From CAYNYI01 sp964401455 (lineage in GTDB: Bacteria > Fibrobacterota > OXYB2-FULL-49-7 > CAYNYI01), in assembly GCA_964401455.1 (NCBI GenBank), contig CAYNYI010000001.1, positions 14,884-78,883 on the forward strand: a stretch of 64,000 nucleotides of DNA, read 5' to 3'. Numbering within the stretch: the stretch's first letter is position 1; the number at the start of each line of letters is the position of its first letter. Below are positions 30,144 through 38,658 of this stretch, in pieces. The position numbers were made by a program, and so were the translations under genes. Under the pieces are notes generated by a model. The model ran no database searches and had not been told where the DNA came from. It saw only the letters and a list, made by a program, of their open reading frames with translations.

Positions 30144-30151
30144 GTGAAACC
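30136..30151. promoter_or_regulatory. parS site (15 of 16 match)
   Basis: TGTTTCACGTGAAACC differs from consensus only at the last base. It overlaps the GTG start codon of mnmG in the same register as the rsmG site. Confidence 0.92.
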
Positions 30152-30155
30152 TTTT

Positions 30156-31526
30156 CTATTTGCCGATACAGAAAGAAGAGAAGACCTCGTCCAGAACGTC
30201 TCTGCCGCCGGCCCTCCCCGTTAAGAGATCTATTTCGCGAATAACCTCTCTGTGTGTTTCGGATATGATTTCTTCCGGTAGTTTTTCATTTACAGAATCC
30301 GCTGTTTTTTTAAGCCCCGCAAGAATATTTTCAAGCCCTTTTTTCTGTCTTCCTGAAGCAGCTATAAGCATGTTTCCGGTTTTTTCCTTCCTTCTTTTAC
30401 ATTCACCGGAAATTTCTTCAAGCAGGCGGCCAAAACCTTCTCCATTTTTAGCCGAAACTCTTAAAACCTTTTCTTTAGCGAGAATCCTCTTTTCAACTGT
30501 TTTCTCAAACACCTTGTCAACACCCTTGTCTATTTTGTTGACAACATATATGGTTTTCTTGTTTAGGAGCATTTTCCTGACCTCCATACAATGGGGGTCG
30601 GGTTCAGCCGAGCCATCAAAAATAGCTATTACAACATCAGACTGCTCTATGCTCTGTCTTGCTCTGTCGATACCCATTATTTCTATCTCGTCATCGGCCC
30701 TCCTTATTCCTGCTGTATCGGAAAAAGAGACTTTCAGTCCGCAAATATTTACGGTTTCCGAAATTCGGTCCCTTGTTGTTCCCCCGACCTTATGAATAAT
30801 GGACCTTTCTTCACCGAGAATCCTGTTAAACAGGCTGGACTTGCCGGCATTTACGTGGCCGGTCAGGGTTATTTTTACACCTTTTCCCAAATCCGAAATT
30901 TCACAGGTTTCATCAAAGTTTTTTATATAAATGCCTATCGCCTCGTCAATAAATTTTTTTGAAGCGTCCAATCCGAACTGCCCTATGTTTTCCTCTGAAA
31001 AATCGAGCTCGAGCTCTATAGCAGACTGCGACTTTAGCACATTTTCTCTTATTTTTTCCAGACTCTTTGTTATGTTGCCACTCATGGCTTTTTGCGCAGC
31101 ATCATTTTCCACCTCTGACTCGGAGCCTATGATCGCCATAACAGACTCCGCCTCAATCAAATTCAGTTTGCCGTTAAGAAAAGCACGTTTTGTAAATTCC
31201 CCGGGGCCGGCAGGCATTATCCCGGACTTGTAAAGAGATTCAAGAATCTTTGATTTTATATACCGACTCCCGTGGCAATGAATTTCAACCACGTCCTCGC
31301 CGGTATAGCTGTGCGGAGCTCTGAAACAAACCATCATTACTTTATCAATGAGTTTATCCTCAAATACAAAACCACACAGCGAAAGTTTTCCTGTTTCTCT
31401 GAAAATATTCTTTTTGTCCGAATATTCAGACAATATTTCTACCACCCCCGCTCCGCTTATTCTCAAAACTGCCACTGCGCTTTTTTGATCTGGAGTTGAA
31501 AATGCCGCAATTATTTTTTCTTTCAT
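30156..31526 (-). CDS. mnmE: tRNA modification GTPase MnmE
   Basis: GTPase (TrmE) partner of MnmG. The N-terminal formyl-THF-binding domain has GEFTKRAFLNGKLNLIEAE. The G domain contains G1 (GHVNAGKSSL), G2/G3 (TTRDRI, DTAGIR) and G4 (NKID). The C-terminal CIGK motif with its catalytic Cys is intact. I favour the ATG at 31526 (MKEKIIAAFST), which matches the family start; the ATG at 31550 would add eight residues. It ends 12 bases before mnmG begins. Confidence 0.95.
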   Translation of the reverse strand: MKEKIIAAFSTPDQKSAVAVLRISGAGVVEILSEYSDKKNIFRETGKLSLCGFVFEDKLIDKVMMVCFRAPHSYTGEDVVEIHCHGSRYIKSKILESLYKSGIMPAGPGEFTKRAFLNGKLNLIEAESVMAIIGSESEVENDAAQKAMSGNITKSLEKIRENVLKSQSAIELELDFSEENIGQFGLDASKKFIDEAIGIYIKNFDETCEISDLGKGVKITLTGHVNAGKSSLFNRILGEERSIIHKVGGTTRDRISETVNICGLKVSFSDTAGIRRADDEIEIMGIDRARQSIEQSDVVIAIFDGSAEPDPHCMEVRKMLLNKKTIYVVNKIDKGVDKVFEKTVEKRILAKEKVLRVSAKNGEGFGRLLEEISGECKRRKEKTGNMLIAASGRQKKGLENILAGLKKTADSVNEKLPEEIISETHREVIREIDLLTGRAGGRDVLDEVFSSFCIGK

Positions 31527-31620
31527 AGAAAGAGAAAATAATAATTTCATTTTATCAATAACTAATCCTATTTTAAATTGTAAATTTTATTAAAATAATT
31601 GAATTTTTATGAATATTTTA

Positions 31621-31649
31621 TTGACCTCATTAGTTAGATTTAATATGAT
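31621..31649 (+). promoter_or_regulatory. Probable sigma70-type promoter
   Basis: TTGACC (31621-31626) and TATGAT (31644-31649) with a 17-base spacer give a start near 31656, 24 bases before the HDOD gene. The surrounding DNA is strongly AT-rich. Confidence 0.55.
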
Positions 31650-31679
31650 TTATACTGGTGTCTCTCAAAAGAAAAATTC

Positions 31680-33800
31680 ATGAATAATATTCTTTTAATA
31701 TCAAGCAATAAAAAAGAGGAAGAAGTATTAAAGCTTCTACTTGAACAGTCTTCTTTTAAGGTTATTTCATCCATCCCGGACTATGCAAACTATCTTAAGA
31801 TCCTCCAATTTAAACCGAGGCTTATTCTAATTGAAATGCCGTCAAACTATGTTAATCAAATAAGCTATATGAAAATGGTGCGCCGCAACAAAAACACAAG
31901 GAAAACACCAATCATTTCTTTCGGCAGTCATTCCGACAAATTCATCACTAACAGCTTTGTTGCTTCCGGTTCAAATGAATATATATCGAGGCCTCTTAAG
32001 GCTAAAGATCTTCTGGAAAAATTCCAGCGTCTTTTAAGGTTAAAATCCCTCCCTTCTGAAAAAAACAAAAACGAGGAGGAGCAAGAGCTTTCAGAAATAA
32101 TGCTTGATGAAAACAAAGCCGGTTCCGAAAAAATTAATGCCGTAGTTTCTCATGTAGACAAAGTTCTTGCTTTTCCTTTTACTGTTGCTAAACTACTAAA
32201 AATCTCAAGCAGTGAAGAATCCGGTGCTTCAGACCTCGCAAAGGTAATTAAGTCAGACCCGGTTATAACAGCCAAAATCCTCAAAGTATGTAACTCTGTC
32301 CTTTTTGCGACAAGAAACAACAAGACGATTTCAGACGTAAAAAAAGCTATAGTCAGAATAGGTTTTAACGAAACGAAACATATAGCCATGTCAATGTCTG
32401 TAATTAACCTTTTCTCAAAAGATGAAAAAAGCACCGGTTTTGACAGAATAGATTTTTGGTATCATTCTCTTGCCACAGCTGTCATTTCCGAAAAACTGGC
32501 ATCTACAAGCGGCGTGGCAAACCCCGAAGACGCCTTTGTTGCCGGCCTCCTCCATGATTTTGGAATTATGATAATGGATGAGTTTATGGGCAATGTTTTT
32601 TTTAAGGTCATAGAAAAAACACTAAACACTCCAATAAAATTTATTGATGCCGAAAAAGAAACAACCGGCGTTGATCACACAGACTTTTCCGCGGAGCTTT
32701 TTGAAAAATGGAAGCTTCCCTCTGCAATAATAAACAGTATGAAAAACAATCACCGATACCTTGAGATTGCTGAAGATTCTGAAGATTCGGGTATTACACA
32801 ATGCGTAGGCCTGGCAAACATAATAGCCAGAAGCTTATCTATAGGTAAAGATGTTGATTATTTCATTCATTATCCTACGGATGAAATTTTTAAAAAATTG
32901 AAATTGCCGCACGGTCTTCAATCTAAGTTTTTTGATGACATTTTTGAACAGATGAATATGTTCAATAAATTTCTTAATATTGACAAACGCTCCTTCCCTG
33001 ATCCGGACATGAGCATACCGGGAAAAGACGAAGAAACCAGAATTGTTTACATAAAAAATAAAAAGGAGAAGTTCAATCCTGTTTTTGCTTTTACCAAAAA
33101 TCTTACTGAAAATATTTTAGAAACGTCGTTTGAAAAACCCGAGACTGATTTTGAACCCGGAGTTAAAAACGTCTTTATTTACGATTTTTCAAAAGAGGTT
33201 TTTGATCTCTCTAAAATTAAAAGTCCGGAGGCCTCTCCAAAAATAATTATAGGCCAAAAAGAAAAGAACGACGAAAGAACCCGTTATTATGCTGATGAAA
33301 TAAACCTTCGTTTCCTTGAGAATGACATTACTTTTTTTACAACAGGAAAGGAAACAATAAAAAGAGAATTTGTCGGGAAAGAAGATGAAAATAGCATACA
33401 TATATCAATACGGGACCTTCAGGACGGAATAAAATGTGTTGATATAAAAGGGCGCATGATAGTCGCCAATATGCTGAAAATTCAGAAAAAAATGATTAAT
33501 ATTTTAAAAGAAAACCCTAAATATCTGTCTTTGGACCTGTCTAAAATAAGTTTTATAGACAGTAACGGCATTATGCTCATAATTAATCTTAATAAAAGAA
33601 TAAGCAAAAATGGCGGAAAATTTTGTCTTTTGTCTCCGTCAGAAAATGTAACCGATCTCTTAAAAATAAACAATATTTCTGATCTTGTAACCATTGCTCA
33701 CTCAGAAAAGGAACTTGAAAAAGTTTTCGATATAGAACTCCCGCCTATGGAAGAAATCGACCCGGAAGTTTATGATGTGGGCGGTGATGAAATAGTTTAA
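31680..33800 (+). CDS. Pseudo-receiver/HDOD/STAS signalling protein
   Basis: Multi-domain signalling protein of 706 aa. Residues 1-120 have a receiver fold, but the phospho-acceptor position reads ILIEMPS (Glu), the acidic pair is SN and the conserved Lys is Arg, so it should not be phosphorylated. Residues about 155-360 form an HDOD domain (FPFTVAKLLKI, GLLHDFGIMIMDEF). After a region of about 170 residues with no clear family, a STAS domain (about 565-685) has FIDSNGIMLIINLNKR, with a Ser suited to anti-sigma-type phosphorylation. The combination suggests partner switching fed by a ligand or c-di-GMP-type input. No partner kinase is adjacent. Confidence 0.82.
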   Translation: MNNILLISSNKKEEEVLKLLLEQSSFKVISSIPDYANYLKILQFKPRLILIEMPSNYVNQISYMKMVRRNKNTRKTPIISFGSHSDKFITNSFVASGSNEYISRPLKAKDLLEKFQRLLRLKSLPSEKNKNEEEQELSEIMLDENKAGSEKINAVVSHVDKVLAFPFTVAKLLKISSSEESGASDLAKVIKSDPVITAKILKVCNSVLFATRNNKTISDVKKAIVRIGFNETKHIAMSMSVINLFSKDEKSTGFDRIDFWYHSLATAVISEKLASTSGVANPEDAFVAGLLHDFGIMIMDEFMGNVFFKVIEKTLNTPIKFIDAEKETTGVDHTDFSAELFEKWKLPSAIINSMKNNHRYLEIAEDSEDSGITQCVGLANIIARSLSIGKDVDYFIHYPTDEIFKKLKLPHGLQSKFFDDIFEQMNMFNKFLNIDKRSFPDPDMSIPGKDEETRIVYIKNKKEKFNPVFAFTKNLTENILETSFEKPETDFEPGVKNVFIYDFSKEVFDLSKIKSPEASPKIIIGQKEKNDERTRYYADEINLRFLENDITFFTTGKETIKREFVGKEDENSIHISIRDLQDGIKCVDIKGRMIVANMLKIQKKMINILKENPKYLSLDLSKISFIDSNGIMLIINLNKRISKNGGKFCLLSPSENVTDLLKINNISDLVTIAHSEKELEKVFDIELPPMEEIDPEVYDVGGDEIV

Positions 33801-33817
33801 ATATTAATGCACTTATT

Positions 33818-34426
33818 ATGTCATCTCAAATTATAAAATCTTCTTTATTTCTCTTCTTGCTTCTTAATCCATTTTTATTAATTATATATATTCTGGATCT
33901 TGTTCAGGACCTTAATCACAAATCATTCAGCAAGCTTTTGATTAATGCCGGATTAATCTCTTTTTTTGTTCTTTCCTGTTTTGCTTACGCAGGAACATCT
34001 TTTTTCAGCGGCTTTCTTCAAGTTAAATTCTATTCTTTTCAGATTTTCGGCGGCATTGTTTTTCTCATTATATCAATACGTTTTATTTTTCTTGGAAACA
34101 CGGCGTTTAAAGGCATCAGGGGAAACCCCTCCTCTTCAAGCGGCTCAATAGCAATGCCTATAATGATCGGCCCAGGTACTGTAGGAGGGGCTGTTCTTGC
34201 GGGGGAAAACCTGGTTTTACCACTTGCTTCAATATCTATTTTTTCGTCTATCTTTTTTTCAGTTATAATAATGATCATTCTGAAATTTGTTTATGATTTC
34301 GTTAAACCAAGAAACGAATTAATTGTTGAAAGATATATAGACATAGCTGGCCGAATCGCGTCTCTTATTATAGGGACCTTCTCAATTGAAATGATAATGT
34401 CCGGAATTACCTGTTGGATTTCATGA
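33818..34426 (+). CDS. MarC-family membrane protein
   Basis: Polytopic membrane protein of six hydrophobic helices. The family signature SIAMPIMIGPGTVGGAVLAG lies near residue 110. MarC (UPF0056) proteins are widespread and their transport role is not settled. The gene begins 17 bases after the HDOD protein, and its stop overlaps the start of the next gene (ATGA). Confidence 0.85.
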   Translation: MSSQIIKSSLFLFLLLNPFLLIIYILDLVQDLNHKSFSKLLINAGLISFFVLSCFAYAGTSFFSGFLQVKFYSFQIFGGIVFLIISIRFIFLGNTAFKGIRGNPSSSSGSIAMPIMIGPGTVGGAVLAGENLVLPLASISIFSSIFFSVIIMIILKFVYDFVKPRNELIVERYIDIAGRIASLIIGTFSIEMIMSGITCWIS

Positions 34427-35058
34427 AAAAACTCTCGGTTCCATTTATAAAAACAGAACAACCTGAAAGCTATTTTTCCGGAAGTGATAGTCTAATTCAT
34501 TCTGTTTCAAACTGTTCATGGCCCGGGTTTAATTATAAGCCGACTGTCTCTTTTAAAATAGCCCATGATAATAAATCCATTTTTCTTAATTATTCTGTTT
34601 CTGAAAAATATATTCTTGCCTTATGTACAAAAAACAATGAGATGGTTTGTAAAGACAGCTGTGTTGAATTTTTTCTTTCTCCCGACAAAAAAGGCTATTA
34701 TAATTTTGAATTTAACTGTATAGGGACAACTCTTTGCTTTTTCGGTAAAAACAGACACGACAGAAACCCCCTTTCCGGCAAAAGCATAGACAGTATAGAA
34801 AAACTTTCTTCTCTTGGAACTACGCCTTTTCAAGAAAAAACCGGTAGCTTTACATGGGACCTTTTTTTAAAGATACCTTTGTCCGCTTTAGAGCATCACA
34901 AAATACATGATCTGCGTGGAAAATCTTTTCGTGCTAATTTTTACAAATGTGGAGACCGTCTTACAGAACCTCATTTTCTTTCATGGAATAAAGTAAACAG
35001 CGATAAACCGGATTTTCACCGGCCGGAATTTTTCGGGGAAATTTATTTTGAAAAGTGA
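34423..35058 (+). CDS. CBM9-like carbohydrate-binding fold protein
   Basis: The pattern VCKDSCVEFFLSPDKKGYYNFEFNCIG near residue 75, with downstream tryptophans and W-D-L, matches the family-9-like carbohydrate-binding (DOMON-like) domain that occupies the whole protein. There is no signal peptide, so it is likely cytoplasmic; similar stand-alone proteins occur in Bacteroidota. I start at the ATG at 34423, which overlaps the MarC stop. The ligand is unknown. Confidence 0.75.
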   Translation: MKKLSVPFIKTEQPESYFSGSDSLIHSVSNCSWPGFNYKPTVSFKIAHDNKSIFLNYSVSEKYILALCTKNNEMVCKDSCVEFFLSPDKKGYYNFEFNCIGTTLCFFGKNRHDRNPLSGKSIDSIEKLSSLGTTPFQEKTGSFTWDLFLKIPLSALEHHKIHDLRGKSFRANFYKCGDRLTEPHFLSWNKVNSDKPDFHRPEFFGEIYFEK

Positions 35059-36058
35059 ATACAAAATATTCCGAAGACCAAAAATCCTCTGCCTTGACGG
35101 AGGGGGCCTAAGAGGAATATTTACCCTTCAGATTCTAAAGCAGATCGAGAAAGATACCGGAAAAAAACTATATGATATTTTTGATCTTATATGCGGAGTA
35201 AGCACCGGATCTATAATCGCTTTTATGTCGGGTCTTCTGAAATTTCCTACGGAAAGAATTGAAGATATATACCTTGAGGTAGGCGAAAGAATTTTTTCCA
35301 AATATCCGCTAATGGGTATTATTGATCTCTTTTTTAAAAACTCCAAGTTTAATTCGGATATTCTTGAACATGAGCTCAGATCTTATTTCGGAGAAGACAA
35401 TAAGCTTTCTGATTTTTCGAAAAATAAACCGATGGTTTCCTGTACCGCAAGCGAAAGCTCTTTGTCTCCCGGTAGATTATGCGTTTTCAGTACCTATGAT
35501 CACGAAGGCCTGCCCTTTCATGGAACCAATAAAATAAAAACCTGGGAAGCTGTAAGAGCTTCTTGTTCCGCGCCTTTTTACTTTACTCCCATGAAAATAG
35601 AAAACATATCATATGGGTCCCTTTCTGTTAATCCAAATACTTTTCCCGGCCCCATAGAAATGCCAAAAAAAAGAAGAACTTATATAGACGGTGCGGTTAT
35701 CTCGGCTAATCCTTCATATATCTCTTATCTTGAATCAAGATTTCTTTTTAAAAGCCTTTTGAAACCTTTTGTTGTTAATGTCGGCACGGGGCAGGCTCTT
35801 TCTTCTCTACCGGATTCTAATGATGAAATGTGGATCTATGGTCTGACAAGAAAAACAATTGAGACATCCATGAGCGTTCTTCATGTACCAGCAGTTATGT
35901 CCGGTCTGCTGCATAAAAATTACTATTATATAAACGGCACCGTTGCCTATGGGGGTATAAGCAACCTGGAATATGTAAAAAACTGGATCGAAGAAGGAAA
36001 AAATACAGCAAACTCTTTTTCAGAATGGGAAACCCTTATAAAAAAGCTCCGTTCATGA
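35048..36058 (+). CDS. Patatin-like phospholipase
   Basis: Acyl hydrolase with a Ser-Asp dyad. The oxyanion motif DGGGLRG begins at residue 17, GVSTG carries nucleophile Ser52, and the Asp lies in YIDGAV near residue 215. There is no signal peptide. The TTG start has GGGGA eight bases upstream and overlaps the CBM9-like gene by 11 bases. The 3' end overlaps the convergent yidC by six bases. Bacterial patatins of this type act in lipid turnover, and some are effectors in defence systems, but nothing here shows the latter. Confidence 0.88.
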   Translation: MKSEYKIFRRPKILCLDGGGLRGIFTLQILKQIEKDTGKKLYDIFDLICGVSTGSIIAFMSGLLKFPTERIEDIYLEVGERIFSKYPLMGIIDLFFKNSKFNSDILEHELRSYFGEDNKLSDFSKNKPMVSCTASESSLSPGRLCVFSTYDHEGLPFHGTNKIKTWEAVRASCSAPFYFTPMKIENISYGSLSVNPNTFPGPIEMPKKRRTYIDGAVISANPSYISYLESRFLFKSLLKPFVVNVGTGQALSSLPDSNDEMWIYGLTRKTIETSMSVLHVPAVMSGLLHKNYYYINGTVAYGGISNLEYVKNWIEEGKNTANSFSEWETLIKKLRS

Positions 36059-37783
36059 AGAGGCTGCTTTCTTTTTATTTGTCACATACTGCTGTATTAC
36101 GCCGATAATATTGCTCAGTGTCCAGTACACCAGAAGTCCTGACGGAAAATTATAAAGAAGGAAGAAAAGCATCACAGGCATAAAATAAACCATCATCTTC
36201 TGTTTCGGATCCTGCATTGTCATTTTGCTTTGGAAAAACATTGAAATTGACATCAGAAAAACCAGAAAATGGATTTCAGTCCCTATGAATGGAAGTTCAA
36301 ATGGTAATTTGAATAAAACATCCGGTTGAGACAAATCCTTTATCCAAAAAACAAAATCCGCTCCTCTAAGCTCAATTGATTTTCTCAAAGTAACGAACAA
36401 AGATATAAATACGGGCATCTGCAAAAACATAGGCAAACAACCGGAAACCGGGTTTATTCCGGACCTTTTATACAGTTCCATCGTTGCTTTATTAAGCTTG
36501 ACCGGGTCATTTGAATATTTTTCTCTCAATTCCTGAATTTTTGGCTGAATTTCTTTCATACCTGCCATTGATTTGGCGCTTTTTAATGTCATCGGCAAAG
36601 TAACCACTCTGCTTATAATTGTTAAAAATATTATTGAAACACCATAATTCGGAATCAGTTTATAAAAAGCATTTAAAAGCCATAAAACAAGAGCGCATAG
36701 TTTAGGAAACCAGATATCCGCTCTGAAAAACCATCCATATCCACTAAATACCGTTTTTTCCAGATCATTTCCATAACTGCTCAACAACGAGTGTTTTGCC
36801 GGAGAAACCACAATCCGGTATTTCTCATATCCGTCTGACCGTACATTACTGAATTTCATTCCCGTATTTACCCGGTTACGAAATTTTTCCATTTGTTTAT
36901 TTTCATCATCAAGCTTAATATATCTGAAAACACTTTCAATATCTTTCTCTTCAGGGTTTTGTATTGACGCCAAAAAATATTTTGATTTCAGAGCGATCCA
37001 TCTTGTATAACCGCTAAGCTTCTCAACACGCTCATCTTTGTCAATGCTGACTTTCTCAACATCGTCTCCATAATTTATATATGCCTCAAGTTCATCCTGG
37101 CCTTTTTGCAGGTTTTCTTCCGATTCAACAATTCCGGCATTCCATTCAAGATCATAGGATATGTCTATGTTTTTATCAGAAATAATTTCCAAATCAAAAT
37201 CATAGCTTCCTTCATAAAAAGTAAATCTTTTTTCAAGCAAACCGAATTCCGTTTCTGCCCTCATTACTAAAACAGAACTTTTATCTACAACGACCTCTGA
37301 AGCGGACGAATCTATACCGGGGCCCGAAAAACTGAAATCATATATTTTCTTTTTATCATTATTCAGAAAAACTCCAAGAACGCCTTCATCTCTGGGTATT
37401 ATTGAAACATAATCAGAGTCTCTTCCCGCATATTCTGAAAAAACAAATTTTTTCAGTAATCCATTTTTTGAAGAAAATTGCGCGTAATATTTATCTGTTA
37501 TAACTGTAATCAGCCGCTCTTCAACAGTTTCTTCCGTTTCCCCGGAAAGACTCAAAGAATTTGATTCTTCTTTTCCTGTTGAATCATAATCTGATTCTTG
37601 TTTTTCGTTTATTGTTTCAACGGCTTCATTATTATTACGGTCAAGAACCTCATCATTTGTATTCCTTTTTACCGGTTCTGTGCCAAAAAGAGCCGGGGCT
37701 ATTTTATTCATATAAAGATCACTGGAAAAAAACATGATCCCAACGATGATAATGATTATCGCTTTAAAAGTGTTTCTGTCCAT
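36053..37783 (-). CDS. yidC: Membrane protein insertase YidC
   Basis: Inserts inner-membrane proteins, alone or with Sec. The N-terminal helix is followed by a long periplasmic beta domain (about 50-340), as in Gram-negative YidC. The insertase core (about 365-560) has YGVSIIFLTIISRVVTLPMTLKSAKSMAGM with its hydrophilic-groove Arg. The C-terminal basic tail is short. 576 aa is normal for Gram-negatives. It lies three bases after yidD, in the rpmH-rnpA-yidD-yidC run. Confidence 0.96.
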   Translation of the reverse strand: MDRNTFKAIIIIIVGIMFFSSDLYMNKIAPALFGTEPVKRNTNDEVLDRNNNEAVETINEKQESDYDSTGKEESNSLSLSGETEETVEERLITVITDKYYAQFSSKNGLLKKFVFSEYAGRDSDYVSIIPRDEGVLGVFLNNDKKKIYDFSFSGPGIDSSASEVVVDKSSVLVMRAETEFGLLEKRFTFYEGSYDFDLEIISDKNIDISYDLEWNAGIVESEENLQKGQDELEAYINYGDDVEKVSIDKDERVEKLSGYTRWIALKSKYFLASIQNPEEKDIESVFRYIKLDDENKQMEKFRNRVNTGMKFSNVRSDGYEKYRIVVSPAKHSLLSSYGNDLEKTVFSGYGWFFRADIWFPKLCALVLWLLNAFYKLIPNYGVSIIFLTIISRVVTLPMTLKSAKSMAGMKEIQPKIQELREKYSNDPVKLNKATMELYKRSGINPVSGCLPMFLQMPVFISLFVTLRKSIELRGADFVFWIKDLSQPDVLFKLPFELPFIGTEIHFLVFLMSISMFFQSKMTMQDPKQKMMVYFMPVMLFFLLYNFPSGLLVYWTLSNIIGVIQQYVTNKKKAASS

Positions 37784-37786
37784 AAT

Positions 37787-37996
37787 TTATATTAAGGGGT
37801 CCTCTCCACCCCGAAAAAAGGGATTACATTTTAATATCCTTTTTATTGACAAATAAGCACCGGTAATAAATCCGTATTTTTCAAATGCGGAGACCGAATA
37901 TTCAGAACAGGTAGGAATATATCTGCATGAAGAAGGCAAGAAAGGGGAAATTAACTTTTGATATACCCTGATTAAAATAACGGCTGCCTTTTTCAT
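37787..37996 (-). CDS. yidD: Membrane protein insertion efficiency factor YidD
   Basis: Small peripheral membrane protein (69 aa) aiding YidC. The diagnostic [23 protein letters not shown] stretch starts near residue 12. It overlaps rnpA by four bases and precedes yidC by three. Confidence 0.95.
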   Translation of the reverse strand: MKKAAVILIRVYQKLISPFLPSSCRYIPTCSEYSVSAFEKYGFITGAYLSIKRILKCNPFFRGGEDPLI

Positions 37997-38391
37997 ATTG
38001 TATAATTATCAATCAGGAAAGAAAAATCTTTTTTTAACTCAGAAAAACCTGTTTTTAAAGTATTTTTATTTATGCAGATCATTAGAAATTCTCCGTTATT
38101 TTCTTTACAAAAAGAATGGTCTCTAATCATTTCCCGCATAAACCGCTTACATTTGTTTCTGTCTACGGCTCTTTTAAAAATTCTCTTCGGAGCACTGACG
38201 CAATAAGAAAAACCATCATTTATCTCCGGTATGTAATAAGCCTTAAAAAATTCAGATCCGCTTTTTCTACCAGATCTGAATAAAATTTCCAGGTCATTTT
38301 TCTTCTTTAAGGTACAAAAGTGTCTTTTAGTATCAGGCTGTGAGAGATTTTCTTCCTTTTGCTCTTCTTCTGGAAAGGACTTTTCTACCAT
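37993..38391 (-). CDS. rnpA: Ribonuclease P protein component
   Basis: Protein subunit of RNase P, which matures tRNA 5' ends. The core motif is [22 protein letters not shown], equivalent to the family RNR box. The usual N-terminal [22 protein letters not shown] is preceded by an extra acidic segment ([17 protein letters not shown]). The only in-frame ATG is at 38391, inside rpmH, giving a 59-base overlap. A shorter start would need a non-standard codon. 132 aa is slightly long. Confidence 0.93.
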   Translation of the reverse strand: MVEKSFPEEEQKEENLSQPDTKRHFCTLKKKNDLEILFRSGRKSGSEFFKAYYIPEINDGFSYCVSAPKRIFKRAVDRNKCKRFMREMIRDHSFCKENNGEFLMICINKNTLKTGFSELKKDFSFLIDNYTI

Positions 38392-38470
38392 TTTTTGTAC
38401 TCATTCTTTTACGAAACCCGTGTTTATTTTTGCGCTTACGGTTTCTAGGCTGAAATGTCAGATGTGCCAT
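38333..38470 (-). CDS. rpmH: 50S ribosomal protein L34
   Basis: 45 aa basic ribosomal protein: starts [18 protein letters not shown] and continues through [14 protein letters not shown] to [17 protein letters not shown] lies five bases before the ATG. Its 3' end overlaps rnpA in another frame. The N-terminal MAHLTFQPR is a slight variant of the common MKRTFQP. Confidence 0.96.
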   Translation of the reverse strand: MAHLTFQPRNRKRKNKHGFRKRMSTKNGRKVLSRRRAKGRKSLTA

Positions 38471-38525
38471 TTTCGCTCCTTTATATCTGATTGCTCTTAA
38501 TTAAAATCAATGTTTTTACTGGGAG

Positions 38526-38555
38526 AAGATATAAATTATTGATGTTAACAGTCAA
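38526..38555 (-). promoter_or_regulatory. Probable promoter of the rpmH-rnpA-yidD-yidC operon
   Basis: On the minus strand, TTGACT (38555-38550) and TATCTT (38531-38526) with an 18-base spacer predict a start near 38519, about 50 bases before rpmH. The 188-base rpmH-dnaA gap also has to carry the dnaA promoter; I see no clear one. Confidence 0.5.
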
Positions 38556-38658
38556 GAGAAAATCTTTTAATACAGTAATTTACGAAAATCTATTCTTACC
38601 TGTTTATATTTAAAATTTCATTTTTTATGGCTGATAAAAGTAATATATTTATCCTCAA

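Noticed and set aside
35048..36058. Patatin as effector of an anti-phage (CBASS-type) system
   Set aside because: No cyclase of the CD-NTase family or sensor gene is adjacent; neighbours are MarC, a CBM9-like protein and yidC.
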